Positions 34,637 to 43,899 of a stretch of 64,000 nt of DNA are shown here, piece by piece. The notes under the pieces were generated by a model. The model ran no database searches, was not told the origin of the DNA, and worked only from the letters and a program-made list of their open reading frames with translations. Every line of letters starts with the position of its first letter. Position 1 is the first letter of the stretch. Position numbers and translations under genes: made by a program. The stretch is from Sphingobacterium detergens (GTDB lineage: Bacteria; Bacteroidota; Bacteroidia; Sphingobacteriales; Sphingobacteriaceae). Location of the stretch: contig NZ_RAPY01000004.1 of assembly GCF_003610355.1 (NCBI RefSeq), positions 124,001 through 188,000 on the forward strand, in the 5' to 3' direction.

Positions 34637-35761
34637 ATGATAGCAGATATAAATGACAAAGAAGTAAGTGGTCTCTACAAGACAGGTATTATTCAACAGA
34701 CAGCCTATTGGTCTGCTGTGAAAAAGATGCAAGGGATAGAATCAAAGGCTTTTAATTTCAAATCGAAACATTCTGATCTTTATATCGGAGTGGAAGACGA
34801 TACCTATTTTGTGGGGGATCTATTGATTATTATTCAGGCAGTGGATCATGAGCATAGCATCGCGTATGTACCATATGGTCCTGAAATAGAACCATCGGAA
34901 GAAAATCAAGGGGTGTTTTTAGAGCAGCTTTCGGAGAGTTTACGATCTTACTTGCCGCCCAATTGTATTATGATACGCTATGATCTGTCCTGGGAATCCC
35001 ATTGGGCAAAAGAAGATGACTGTTATGACCTCTATGGCAATTGGCTAGGTGTCCCTGAAAAACGTATTCAGGAAATGCGCTTTAATTTTAATACGGAAAA
35101 CTGGAATTTTCATAAAGCGAATACAGACATTCTTCCTTCTAATACCATTTTTATGAACCTTAGAAAAGAAGAGGATCTCCTGTTGGCCAATATGAAATCA
35201 AAGACGCGTTATAATATTCATTTGGCTGAAAGGAAAGGCGTAAAGGTTCATTCTCTTGGCTTAGAGAGCCTGGAGATCTGGTATGAGTTATATCGGCAGA
35301 CTGCGCTTCGGAATAATTTTTTCTTGCACGATATCAACTATTTCAAGATTGTGCTATCTGCCAAGGCAAATGATACGTTGTCTCCAGCAGATGTTTATTT
35401 ATTGGTTGCAGAGGTAGACAATCAACCTCTGGCTGCAATGTTTCTGGTGATTGCTGCAAATCGCGGAACCTATCTCTATGGTGCCTCTGCTTCCGAGAAT
35501 CGCAATTATATGGCGACCTATGCCTTGCAATGGCGTGCCATGCAGGTAGCAAAGGAAAAAGGCTGTACGGAATATGATTTCTTTGGCGTATCACCTCAGG
35601 CTGATCCATCACATCCATTATACGGACTTTATAGATTTAAAACTGGTTTTGGTGGTGAGATCTATCACCGAATGGGCTGTTGGGATTATCCGTTGGATAA
35701 CGAGAAGTATCGATATTATGCCTCCATGGAGTTTAAAAATCAAAGTTATCATTTGAGTTAA
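34637..35761 (+). CDS. FemAB-like peptidoglycan bridge-forming aminoacyltransferase
   Basis: A 374-residue protein of the FemX/FemAB GNAT superfamily (lipid II aminoacyltransferases and related proteins). Visible signs are QTAYWSAVKK at the N-terminus, LLANMKSKTRYNIHLAERKGV in the middle (cited as MKSKTRYNIHLAERKGV), then YLYGASASENRNYMATYALQW and YDFFGVSP with GLYRFKTGFGG near the end. Bacteroidota do not have glycine interpeptide bridges, so the true acceptor may be a different cell-surface component. ATG 34637 is used. It converges with the outer-membrane protein gene, with 3 bases between stops. Confidence 0.86.
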   Translation: MIADINDKEVSGLYKTGIIQQTAYWSAVKKMQGIESKAFNFKSKHSDLYIGVEDDTYFVGDLLIIIQAVDHEHSIAYVPYGPEIEPSEENQGVFLEQLSESLRSYLPPNCIMIRYDLSWESHWAKEDDCYDLYGNWLGVPEKRIQEMRFNFNTENWNFHKANTDILPSNTIFMNLRKEEDLLLANMKSKTRYNIHLAERKGVKVHSLGLESLEIWYELYRQTALRNNFFLHDINYFKIVLSAKANDTLSPADVYLLVAEVDNQPLAAMFLVIAANRGTYLYGASASENRNYMATYALQWRAMQVAKEKGCTEYDFFGVSPQADPSHPLYGLYRFKTGFGGEIYHRMGCWDYPLDNEKYRYYASMEFKNQSYHLS

Positions 35762-35764
35762 GTA

Positions 35765-37021
35765 TTAAAATACTTCACCCAGAGTCAATCTTACCCCACG
35801 GTGATTGGTGCTAACACCATAATCTATACCGATGTTGGTTCCCGAGTTTTTGTTAAATTTAATTCTGGCGCCAGCACCGGTACCGATGTTCCAATCTGCA
35901 AACATGCTATTTTTGGGGCCGTTCACCGTGGTGAAATTTATAAAAGCCACAAAGCCGAATAAACCGTCGCTGCTGATGTCGCGTCGGTACTCTGTTTCCA
36001 GATAATACAACGATTTGCCACGGAACCTACTTACGGGAAACCCTCTTCCGGAACTGTTGTAAGGATCCCAACCCAAATTAGGTAAATCGAGGTAAGGTGC
36101 TTTGCTATTGAATACAGTCCAGAAAAAGCTACGCACAGCAATCATATTCTGCTTATTTGGGTCCTGGGTCAAGCGATGGTATCTCCTGATTTCGAGGAAT
36201 AAGGACTTCCAATTCTGATCACTTCCCATGAAAACCGGGTTAAGGCGGAATTGTAGATTGGCATAATTGCCAGACCAGGTATTAATGGAATTCGCACGTG
36301 TATCATAAATGAGATTGAGACTAAGTCCCGAAGAAACAGTATGATCTTTTAAATCCGTGCCATAGGGGTAGGAGGTATACTCGTCAAGCGGAATCGCACT
36401 CGTGGATTTGATATTCATGCGGTAATCCAGATCATAGCCAATGCCCATAAACAGTCCGCCGTGGATTCTTTTCAACGCATGTTGATATAGTCTAAAATAA
36501 GTATAATCCAAATTGATCTGTTGGTCACCGTGATGCTCTTTGCCTATTCCCCAGGTCTCATGTGGGTATTTTAATAGCCTAATATCACCATCGATAACCC
36601 AAGTGTTATCTTTTAACCAGACATAGGAACGGATGGGGAGGCCGAATCGCTTTCCAAAATTGGTATATGGCGTGAAAGTAACCTTAGACATATAGGTGCT
36701 ATTACGCTCACCAAGATAAAACCCTGCTGTGGTACTCGTAATTAAAGCATGCCCTCCTCCAGGGACATTTGTCGAAAATGGCAGAAATGAAAAGTAAAAC
36801 TTTTTTCCGGTACTATCGACAGATTGCGGTGGCTTAATGTTGAGAATCTCCTTTCCGATATCGATCAGATCCCTTTGTTTGCTCGTATCTGCAATATGCT
36901 CGGTGATTTCTATTTCATTGACGGGGCGCTGCGCATAGAGCTCAGATCGAAATATCACCAATAAAAATGTTAAAGTAGCAAGCTGATATAAAAAAAGATG
37001 CCGTCTGTCGTAGTGTGTCAT
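35765..37021 (-). CDS. BamA/TamA (surface antigen D15) family outer membrane protein
   Basis: A predicted outer-membrane beta-barrel of 418 residues with a signal peptide ending ...RSELYAQ. The barrel region has alternating aromatic strands and ends in VRLTLGEVF with a terminal Phe, the usual BAM recognition signal. The SRFRGKSLYYLETEYRRDI segment matches the Omp85 'VRGF'-like motif region of the D15 domain. No POTRA repeats are evident in the short N-terminus, so this is a barrel-only member. ATG 37021 is preferred over a TTG at 37033. Its role is unknown. Confidence 0.83.
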   Translation of the reverse strand: MTHYDRRHLFLYQLATLTFLLVIFRSELYAQRPVNEIEITEHIADTSKQRDLIDIGKEILNIKPPQSVDSTGKKFYFSFLPFSTNVPGGGHALITSTTAGFYLGERNSTYMSKVTFTPYTNFGKRFGLPIRSYVWLKDNTWVIDGDIRLLKYPHETWGIGKEHHGDQQINLDYTYFRLYQHALKRIHGGLFMGIGYDLDYRMNIKSTSAIPLDEYTSYPYGTDLKDHTVSSGLSLNLIYDTRANSINTWSGNYANLQFRLNPVFMGSDQNWKSLFLEIRRYHRLTQDPNKQNMIAVRSFFWTVFNSKAPYLDLPNLGWDPYNSSGRGFPVSRFRGKSLYYLETEYRRDISSDGLFGFVAFINFTTVNGPKNSMFADWNIGTGAGARIKFNKNSGTNIGIDYGVSTNHRGVRLTLGEVF

Positions 37022-37206
37022 GAACGCCTGCAATCTAAGAGGAATTGTACAGAATTACAATATTGTAAAGAAGATTTTATCTGTTTTGTCGCGTTTTGGC
37101 TATAAATGAAATAAGCGAAAATTTCATTCACCTAGAAAAAAATAGCGTTTACCGATTTTAATGTAATGTTAATCTAAATGTAATAGAATCAACACATCAG
37201 TTGTCT

Positions 37207-37214
37207 TAAATTTG
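37207..37214 (+). promoter_or_regulatory. -7 promoter box of the NTF2-like gene
   Basis: TAAATTTG is an exact TAnnTTTG match in the 290-base region before the gene at 37311. It would give a 5' leader of about 90 bases. The -33 element is not distinct. Confidence 0.4.
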
Positions 37215-37310
37215 AATCAGAAAATAAATAAGAAAAAAGTGCAACAAATTTAGATTGTCTCCGACAATAGGATAAGAAAATATACTAATACATTATAAAA
37301 TAGAAAAGAT

Positions 37311-37739
37311 ATGAAAACTTTAGTAAAAACATTTGTAGCGGCAGCAATGATAGCGATCTCTACTTGCTCAATGGCTTCGGTTAAACCAGAAGAACGTAAT
37401 TTAATTACAGCTGATTTGGCGATTGATGAATATGTTGGCGCGATGACCGAAGGTCAGGTAGCGAATTTAGATAAGCTATTCACTTCTGATTTTAACCAGA
37501 AAATCTGTGGTAAACAAGATTTAAATCACAGTCGTTCGGAGATGATCGAGTTCTTGAAAAAACAAAAAGGAATAAAAATGAACTGCAAAACAACAACGCA
37601 GATCGTTGAAGAATTACCAGATTACGCTATTGCGAAAGTAACCATGCAATTTGATGGTTTCTCTAAGACCGATTTGATCACACTTGTGAAGGAAAATGGT
37701 GCATGGAAAGTTTCTAAATCAGTTAATTCTTACAAATAG
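37311..37739 (+). CDS. secreted NTF2-like (putative lumazine-binding) protein
   Basis: A 142-residue exported protein with signal peptide (KTLVKTFVAAAMIAISTCSMAS). The mature part is an NTF2-like fold of the 'putative lumazine-binding' type: AIDEYVGAMTEGQVANLDKLF, then a beta-rich half with YAIAKVTMQFDGFSKTDLITLVKENGAWKVSKS (in pieces). Such proteins bind small ligands; none can be named here. It has its own promoter box and is followed by a strong terminator shared with the tRNA gene on the other strand. Confidence 0.82.
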   Translation: MKTLVKTFVAAAMIAISTCSMASVKPEERNLITADLAIDEYVGAMTEGQVANLDKLFTSDFNQKICGKQDLNHSRSEMIEFLKKQKGIKMNCKTTTQIVEELPDYAIAKVTMQFDGFSKTDLITLVKENGAWKVSKSVNSYK

Positions 37740-37798
37740 GAATTACTGCCACAAATTGAAATGATGTTTCGGGAAAACTGATCAATGTATAAAAACAA

Positions 37799-37832
37799 CA
37801 AAGAGGCTACTTGTGAAAAGTAGCCTCTTTTG
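37799..37832. terminator. bidirectional intrinsic terminator
   Basis: A 12-bp stem (AAGAGGCTACTT at 37801-37812, AAGTAGCCTCTT at 37818-37829) with a GTGAA loop, flanked by A-rich and T-rich sides. It serves the plus-strand NTF2-like gene and, 5 bases after its 3' end, the minus-strand tRNA-Ala. Confidence 0.82.
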
Positions 37833-37836
37833 TTTG

Positions 37837-37910
37837 TGGAGCATATCAGGATCGAACTGATCACCTCTTCACTGCCAGCGAAGCGCTCTAGCCAGATGAG
37901 CTAATGCCCC
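37837..37910 (-). tRNA. tRNA-Ala (GGC)
   Basis: A 74-base cloverleaf on the minus strand. The acceptor is GGGGCAT with ATGCTCC (one G-U pair), the D-arm GCTC/GAGC, and the anticodon stem CTTCG/TGAAG around loop CTGGCAG, giving anticodon GGC at positions 34-36. The T-arm is ATCAG-TTCGATC-CTGAT and the discriminator A. CCA is not encoded. Upstream on the minus strand, a TTTTG and a TATCTTAG box about 18 bases apart look like its promoter. Confidence 0.93.
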
Positions 37911-37986
37911 TTGTTTTTTCTGTCGCTAAGATAGTACCTTTTTTGTAAAAACAAAATTGCTTTTTTATTTTTTTAAATATTATTAT

Positions 37987-38736
37987 TTATTGCTTCTCAG
38001 TAAGTAGTTCCTCAGTACGTTTTATCTGCTGATTGTCCTTCCATGCGTCATGTCCAGGAATAACCATTTTTATCTGTGGATACTTCGCTAACAATCTTGC
38101 CAATGCAGGCTTCCAGGCTTTGACATCACCATCACCGACAAAGCCCAGGTTTTTGGCCTCCGAACTTTTGATGAAGCAACCCCCATCCAGAATTTGATAG
38201 TCCGGAAACCAGACAACGACATTATCCAAAGAATGTCCCGCTCCAAAAAAGTTCAAAACGAAGGACTGACCACCCACATTATAGGTCTTGTTGATTTTAA
38301 CGAGATGCGTAGCTTGGGCTTTATGATTTGCCTTAAGCAGATCGTTGGTCATTTTTGTCGCATAGGTTGGAATTCCCATACGATTATAATATGCAAAGCC
38401 TCCTGCGCGATCCTCGTGCCAATGTGTGGCATATACTGCAATGACAGGTAGCTGATGCTTTTGCTTGATGCTGTCCAAAAGCGGTTGATATTGTGTCGAG
38501 TCCCAAGGCGTATCAAATAGAATAACACCTTTCTTGGTGATTAGATAGACCGCATTAGCGGCATATTTGGTGCCCTCAAAGGTATTGTAAGTCGTATAAA
38601 GATATAGCCGTGAATTGATCTTTTCAATGGATAATGGTTTTTCCTGTGCGCGCAAAGATGGCAATACACAGCAAGAAAGACCGAGAAGTAGCGTAGCTAC
38701 TTTTGCGAAGAAGAGCGAAATAGTATTTTTGAACAT
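37987..38736 (-). CDS. subclass B1 metallo-beta-lactamase
   Basis: A periplasmic zinc beta-lactamase of 249 residues with a signal peptide (about 1-30, ending SLRAQ). All six B1 zinc ligands are visible: His105, His107 and Asp109 in THWHEDRAGG, His168 in GAGHSLDN, Cys187 in DGGCFIKS and His229 in IPGHDAW. Enzymes of this class hydrolyse penicillins, cephalosporins and carbapenems. Chromosomal B1 enzymes are known from Sphingobacterium and Chryseobacterium relatives, so this is probably intrinsic. No mobile element or regulator flanks it; a cupin gene lies upstream on the same strand. Confidence 0.93.
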   Translation of the reverse strand: MFKNTISLFFAKVATLLLGLSCCVLPSLRAQEKPLSIEKINSRLYLYTTYNTFEGTKYAANAVYLITKKGVILFDTPWDSTQYQPLLDSIKQKHQLPVIAVYATHWHEDRAGGFAYYNRMGIPTYATKMTNDLLKANHKAQATHLVKINKTYNVGGQSFVLNFFGAGHSLDNVVVWFPDYQILDGGCFIKSSEAKNLGFVGDGDVKAWKPALARLLAKYPQIKMVIPGHDAWKDNQQIKRTEELLTEKQ

Positions 38737-38803
38737 AAGTAAATAAACGATTGTTCGGAATGAATATTGTTGTGATGGACCTGTAAAATTCTTTTTTTTC
38801 TGG

Positions 38804-39142
38804 CTACAACGATATAATGAAATCTTCTCGATGTGGTGTGAAAGAATCTACCAATTCGCCTTCTTCAAGACATTCACAACCGTGAATTAAATTTGGGTAA
38901 ATGATACAGGAATCACCTACAGTTAAAATTTCATCTGCGCCATCAATGTGGTACTTGAACTTTCCGGCGCTGACATAAGATATTTGTGTATGTGGGTGTT
39001 GATGTAGGGCACCGATTGCACCTTTTTGAAAACGTACTTTCATTAACATCAATTCATCGTTATAAACTAATATTTTACGTTGTACACCATCGCCTAGATC
39101 CGTCCAGCTCTGCGCTTTATCGTGTAGGAATATCTCACTCAT
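38804..39142 (-). CDS. small cupin-domain protein
   Basis: A single-domain cupin of 112 residues. The metal-binding pattern GALHQHPHTQISYVSAGKFKYHIDG (in pieces HQHPHTQISYV and GKFKYHIDG) is the first cupin motif, and PNLIHGCECLEEG the second. Single-cupin proteins of this size include KdgF-type uronate-cyclising enzymes and many of unknown function. No sugar-acid genes are nearby, so no role is assigned. Confidence 0.82.
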   Translation of the reverse strand: MSEIFLHDKAQSWTDLGDGVQRKILVYNDELMLMKVRFQKGAIGALHQHPHTQISYVSAGKFKYHIDGADEILTVGDSCIIYPNLIHGCECLEEGELVDSFTPHREDFIISL

Positions 39143-39368
39143 TTTATTCGCTTTTATTTTGAAAAATTAATCAACAAATCTTTATCGCCAATGATAGGAA
39201 ATAAATATGACTTTTGTAGCTCAGCTTGAGAAGTTCTTGATAAGCGTACAGCGTTGATGAGAGAATCCCCCGATTTTCTTAGGAAAAATAGAAGAACATG
39301 CATGAACTGATCGGTAAAGTATTTGAAAAAACTGTTACTTTGTGTCTGATCAAAGCGAGTGTACTGAT

Positions 39369-41282
39369 ATGAATTATTTCGACGAACTTATTACATTATT
39401 ACATGAAGAACAGCAATATGATAAGATGCAGCATGAAGCATTATTATTGAAAAGCAGTTTAAATGAAAGAAGAATGCAAGGGGTGACCTGGTTTCCTATT
39501 CAGATCACGGATAGCGAACTAGGACGGGGAGATTATCTGTCAGTTAGTTTAAAAAAAACAAATCACCTCGATGTAGATCATCGGTTTCGTTTTGGGATGC
39601 CTGTTTCTCTATTTTCAAACCATGACCCAAATGCGGACAGAATAGACGGCATTATATCTTCGGTTAATAAGGAAAGTATGCGGATTTCATTTCGTGTAGA
39701 TGAGCTGCCCGATTGGAGCAGAAGGGGGAAACTTGGTGTGGACTTATTATTTGACGAATACTCATACCGTGAAATGGCGAATGCATTGCGACAGGCAAAG
39801 GAGCTTGCGACTGATCCACGACAAGGCAAATTGATCAGAAAGCTTATTGGTGGAGAACAATTATATACCGGAGAAAAAGATACCTTTTTTGAACATCCAG
39901 ATCTCAATGTCAGCCAAAATAGCGCTGTTCAACAGGTCTTAGCTACGACAGATGTCGCACTTGTACATGGCCCTCCAGGGACTGGGAAAACGACAACATT
40001 AATCAGGGCAATAGCTGCTTTGTCAAAGAGCAATAACAAGCAGATATTGGTCGTGGCTCCGAGTAATACTGCAGTTGACTTATTGACTGAGCGTTTAGAT
40101 GCTGCAGGAATAGCTGTCACTCGGATAGGTAATCCGGTTAAAGTATCTGAACATCTACAGGAGTTAACCCTTGATAGCAGAATAGACAGCCATAGCGCGA
40201 ATAAGGATATAAAGACCTTGCAAAAGCAAGTTCGAACCTATACGGATATGGCCCAAAAATATAAACGCAATTTTGGCAAGGCCGAGCGCGAACAAAGGAA
40301 AGCATTGTTCGACGAAGCTTACAGAATTCGAAAAGATGTTGATAAGATTCAGGATTTTATCGTAGCGGATATTCTCGATCGCTCTCAGGTAATAACCGCG
40401 ACGCTCGTAGGGGCAAATCAAGATGTTATACGAAACCGAAGATATGAGACGGTTGTTATTGACGAGGCTGCTCAGGCACTGGAGCCTGCCTGCTGGATTC
40501 CGATATTAAAGGCAGACAAATTGGTGTTGGCTGGAGATCATTGTCAACTCTCACCAACAGTGAAATCAAATAAAGGTCTGGACAATAAGCTTAGCTATAC
40601 GTTGTTTGAAAAACTCATCAATCTTTATCCCCAAGCGGTTTCACTGCTCGATATCCAGTACCGAATGAACGAACAGATCATGAATTATCCGTCCTCAGCT
40701 TTGTATGGAGGTCTTTTGAAAGCTGATTGTTCAGTTGCGCATTGGACAATAGCAGACGATTCGGAACCGATTGTATATATTGATACGGCTGGGGCAGGTT
40801 TTGAGGAAACTGAAAGTGATGGTGCGATCTATAATCTCGGGGAGGCCAGTTTTCTGAAATCTCATTTAAAGACAGCCATCGCAACTTGGGTAGAGTCTTC
40901 TCCAAGCGAACAATGGCCAAGTATTGGGATAATAGCACCTTACCGGAAGCAAGTGTCTGTATTAAAGGAAATGTTGGAGCAGGATGAAGAATTACGGCCG
41001 TATGCTGCTATTATTAAAGTACAGACCATTGATAGTTTTCAAGGGCAGGAGAAAGATATTATTTATATCAGTTTGACGCGAAGTAATAACGAACAACAGA
41101 TTGGTTTTTTATCCGATGTGCGACGGATGAATGTCGCTATGACAAGAGCCAAAAAGAAGTTGGTCGTCATTGGCGATAGTGCGACGATAGGGATTCATTC
41201 GTTCTACCAGAAATTTATTGATTACGCAGAAAATCTTGGCCACTACCATAGTGTTTGGGAATGGGATATTGCGGAGATGTAA
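39369..41282 (+). CDS. UPF1/IGHMBP2-like superfamily 1 helicase
   Basis: A 637-residue DNA/RNA helicase of the SMUBP-2/UPF1 type. Motif I is HGPPGTGKTTT, motif II VVIDEAAQALEP, motif III LVLAGDHCQLSPT, motif V TIDSFQGQEKDIIYISLTRSN and motif VI DVRRMNVAMTRAKKKLVVIG. An N-terminal beta-barrel-like region (about 45-130) precedes the motor, as in IGHMBP2. Residues 290-345 form a charged coiled insert between motifs Ia and II. ATG 39369 is preferred over GTG 39342. Bacterial members are poorly studied; the nucleic-acid role is inferred. The gene stands alone, closed by a bidirectional terminator. Confidence 0.92.
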   Translation: MNYFDELITLLHEEQQYDKMQHEALLLKSSLNERRMQGVTWFPIQITDSELGRGDYLSVSLKKTNHLDVDHRFRFGMPVSLFSNHDPNADRIDGIISSVNKESMRISFRVDELPDWSRRGKLGVDLLFDEYSYREMANALRQAKELATDPRQGKLIRKLIGGEQLYTGEKDTFFEHPDLNVSQNSAVQQVLATTDVALVHGPPGTGKTTTLIRAIAALSKSNNKQILVVAPSNTAVDLLTERLDAAGIAVTRIGNPVKVSEHLQELTLDSRIDSHSANKDIKTLQKQVRTYTDMAQKYKRNFGKAEREQRKALFDEAYRIRKDVDKIQDFIVADILDRSQVITATLVGANQDVIRNRRYETVVIDEAAQALEPACWIPILKADKLVLAGDHCQLSPTVKSNKGLDNKLSYTLFEKLINLYPQAVSLLDIQYRMNEQIMNYPSSALYGGLLKADCSVAHWTIADDSEPIVYIDTAGAGFEETESDGAIYNLGEASFLKSHLKTAIATWVESSPSEQWPSIGIIAPYRKQVSVLKEMLEQDEELRPYAAIIKVQTIDSFQGQEKDIIYISLTRSNNEQQIGFLSDVRRMNVAMTRAKKKLVVIGDSATIGIHSFYQKFIDYAENLGHYHSVWEWDIAEM

Positions 41283-41289
41283 TAGAAAA

Positions 41290-41322
41290 AGGGACTGCGA
41301 TGAAATTCCTTTCGCAGTCCCT
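41290..41322. terminator. bidirectional terminator between helicase and acyl-CoA dehydrogenase genes
   Basis: A perfect 11-bp stem (AGGGACTGCGA at 41290-41300, TCGCAGTCCCT at 41312-41322) between two convergent genes, with an A-run before and a T-run shortly after. Confidence 0.8.
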
Positions 41323-41330
41323 CTCAATTT

Positions 41331-42854
41331 TTATAAAGAGGTGAAATTCATCCAATCAGCCTTTTCGTCATAGTTCATAAGCGGTTCGGCATTATTGTTA
41401 TTGGAGAGTTGACCAACCAACATGTACAGATCCATACTAACATGCTGACGGGCGATTTCTGTCATTTTATCATTAAAACCAGCGTTATTGATTTGCAGGA
41501 CATATTGGAAGCAAACAACACGTGCAATTATTTTCCCTAAAGTGACCATCTCGCGCTGTTTAGGTTGAAGCGGGAAGTCGAAATTCAAAATAGAAGAGAA
41601 AAATGGAGCCGCAAGTTCGGTTGCCGGATTTATTTTCAGGAACGAAAGCAGATTGCTTTCTTTGCTTTTGCGCATCAGTTTAGCAATTGCTTCTGCTACT
41701 TGCGAATAGAGCATCTCGTTCGATCCTTCAAAAATTTGGAAAGGTCTACTATCTACTAAACCACGACCAGCAACATGATCCAATCTATAACCGTTTGCTC
41801 CAGATAATTGTACACAGATCTGTGCAGATTCGTGCATCAGGTCTGTCACGAGTGCCTTGACACTATTGGCATCCACACTGTGGCCAGAAAGATCATTTTG
41901 AATTGAACTGATCGAACTACTGTATGCACACATCGCTGAACATATCGTAAAAGCAGCCTGCAAACGAGATAATTGAAACTTAACCGAATCCAGTTCGTTT
42001 AATGGAATTCCACTAACACGTCTTTCCGTGCAATGCTTCATGGCTTCATCCAGCATACGTTTTATGAATCCCATTCCCATGCCAGGAAACTGAAGTCTGC
42101 TCCGGTGTAAAGTATCCAACATCAGTTTTATACCAGTGCTTTCTGGTGTTAATCTATTGTCGACGGGTACTTCGATGTCTATTTTATTGATACCATAAGG
42201 AATAGCATATAATCCTAAGCTATTGTATTTTTTTGTTACTTCAATCTTTTGTTCTTCGATGGAATTGTCGGTAACAAAGAAATCTATATCACGTACAAGT
42301 TCACCATTCTCATTTTTCTTTCGGGCAGTAACGAGCCAAAAGTCAGCAGCACCTGTTAAACCTTGCCAATGTTTTTCTCCGTTAATACGGTATTTATCTC
42401 CATCTTGTTGATAGGAGGTACGCATATTGAGGGCATCACTACCATAGGCTTGCTCGGTAATCATCAGCCCACCCATGGCTTTATTTTCTAGAAATTGATG
42501 GAAAACTTTTTCCTGAAGTAAGGTATTGCCGTATTTAGCAAAAGGCTCCAAGAATAAAGCGATATTGATCCCGAAGATCAAAGACAGTGAAAGTGATTCA
42601 TAAGACGACGCCGCAAGCACTCCTAAACATTCTTTTACATGTAGGCCACGGCCTCCGTGATGCTCGGGAATAGCAACAGACAATGGTCTCATTGCCATGA
42701 TTTCGCTTAAAAACTGAGGGGGTAAACCACGTGTTAAACTCAGGTTATTATAGTCGTATTCGGTATGGAATAAGCTTGATAATTTTTCTTTAAAGTTTCC
42801 GATAAATAAATCGAAATTTTGGGCTTTGTTCGTGTGATCTAAAACGTTAGACAT
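41331..42854 (-). CDS. acyl-CoA dehydrogenase
   Basis: FAD-dependent acyl-CoA dehydrogenase of 507 residues, longer than the 380-400 typical of short-chain enzymes. The family signs are MITEQAYGSDALNMRT (FAD/substrate loop), INGEKHWQGLTGAADFWLVTAR, the helical half with RVSGIPLNELDSVKFQLSRLQAA, and QICVQLSGANGYRLDH followed by RPFQIFEGSNEMLYSQVAEAI. A C-terminal extension of about 100 residues follows. ATG 42854 is chosen; upstream in-frame codons give no homology. It lies beside a divergent-looking control region and an AraC-type gene on the same strand. The substrate chain is unknown. Confidence 0.88.
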   Translation of the reverse strand: MSNVLDHTNKAQNFDLFIGNFKEKLSSLFHTEYDYNNLSLTRGLPPQFLSEIMAMRPLSVAIPEHHGGRGLHVKECLGVLAASSYESLSLSLIFGINIALFLEPFAKYGNTLLQEKVFHQFLENKAMGGLMITEQAYGSDALNMRTSYQQDGDKYRINGEKHWQGLTGAADFWLVTARKKNENGELVRDIDFFVTDNSIEEQKIEVTKKYNSLGLYAIPYGINKIDIEVPVDNRLTPESTGIKLMLDTLHRSRLQFPGMGMGFIKRMLDEAMKHCTERRVSGIPLNELDSVKFQLSRLQAAFTICSAMCAYSSSISSIQNDLSGHSVDANSVKALVTDLMHESAQICVQLSGANGYRLDHVAGRGLVDSRPFQIFEGSNEMLYSQVAEAIAKLMRKSKESNLLSFLKINPATELAAPFFSSILNFDFPLQPKQREMVTLGKIIARVVCFQYVLQINNAGFNDKMTEIARQHVSMDLYMLVGQLSNNNNAEPLMNYDEKADWMNFTSL

Positions 42855-43032
42855 CGCTATATTAATTAAATGATGAAACATTTGCAATAGTAGATGTATA
42901 CGATAAAGCCTCAAAAGATAGCTGTGAATTTTGCTTACATCCTATCGCTATACAAAAATAATCCATATCGTTGTGATTGGTCTGTCCACTTTGGTATAAA
43001 AGATAGGACAAATCGTGCATATCCAAAAAATA

Positions 43033-43899
43033 TTAAGTTGCCTTGTTACGATAAGAAGTAGGGGAAATTCCTACGATTTTTTTGAATAAACGGGAGAAAT
43101 AGGAGGGATCAGAAAAATCCAGCTCATAACAGATATCGGCAATACTTTTATTTGATTCAAAAAGAAGAAATTGACTATGCATGATAAGTACTTCTAAGAT
43201 CAGTTCTTTGGAAGACTTTTTGAACACCGAAAATACGCAGCGGTTTAGGTAATTGGTTGACACCGCAAGTCGGTCAGCATAAAAACCGATATGTTTTTGT
43301 TTTTTGAAGTTTTTGTGCACAAGCTGTTTGAACATCATTGCAATTTCCTGCCTTCGGTTGAGTGCTTGATTGGAAGATGATAGCTTGATAATCTTTAGTA
43401 AGAGGGATTTTAGTAAACTTTCGAAAAGTTCTTTATAAGGTGACTCAGAAAGTAATTCATTGTAGAGCAATTTGAATAGCTCGTTAAGGTCGGTACTATC
43501 CTGTGAAGCTAAGTTGAGCAGTGGTGAAATGTTAAAGATATTCAGAATCTCCTGTTCCCGAAAAATCGAAGTCATCGCATTATCGTTGATCAGTACACAA
43601 TGTCCTTTTGCCGATTTGTCAACAGATTTGATCGTCGAAATATTACCATAGTTGCTAATCAGAATCGCTGGTGCTTTTACCACATATTCTTTTGCACCGA
43701 TCTTGTGTTTAAAATGGCCTTCTGTTATATGTACAAGGAGATTGTATCCCAAGAAAATGGGCGGTGTAGGGAATTTAATATATGGAGCGATTTCACTGAG
43801 CTGGAAGATCTTGACGGGAGATTGCTGGTACCTCAGGTGTTCCAGACTACCAGTCATAAATCTATCTACAAATTCACCTGCATTTACCTGCTTTTCCAT
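43033..43899 (-). CDS. AraC family transcriptional regulator
   Basis: A 288-residue regulator. The N-terminal ~170 residues form a cupin-like sensing domain (PPIFLGYNLLVHITEGHFKHKIG in pieces). The C-terminal 100 residues contain the two AraC helix-turn-helix units: HIGFYADRLAVSTNYLNRCVF and KSIADICYELDFSDPSYFSRLFKKIVGISPTSYR (in pieces). It has the form of the many Bacteroidota AraC regulators. It may control the acyl-CoA dehydrogenase gene 180 bases downstream, or itself through the palindrome at 43911-43928. Confidence 0.9.
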   Translation of the reverse strand: MEKQVNAGEFVDRFMTGSLEHLRYQQSPVKIFQLSEIAPYIKFPTPPIFLGYNLLVHITEGHFKHKIGAKEYVVKAPAILISNYGNISTIKSVDKSAKGHCVLINDNAMTSIFREQEILNIFNISPLLNLASQDSTDLNELFKLLYNELLSESPYKELFESLLKSLLLKIIKLSSSNQALNRRQEIAMMFKQLVHKNFKKQKHIGFYADRLAVSTNYLNRCVFSVFKKSSKELILEVLIMHSQFLLFESNKSIADICYELDFSDPSYFSRLFKKIVGISPTSYRNKAT

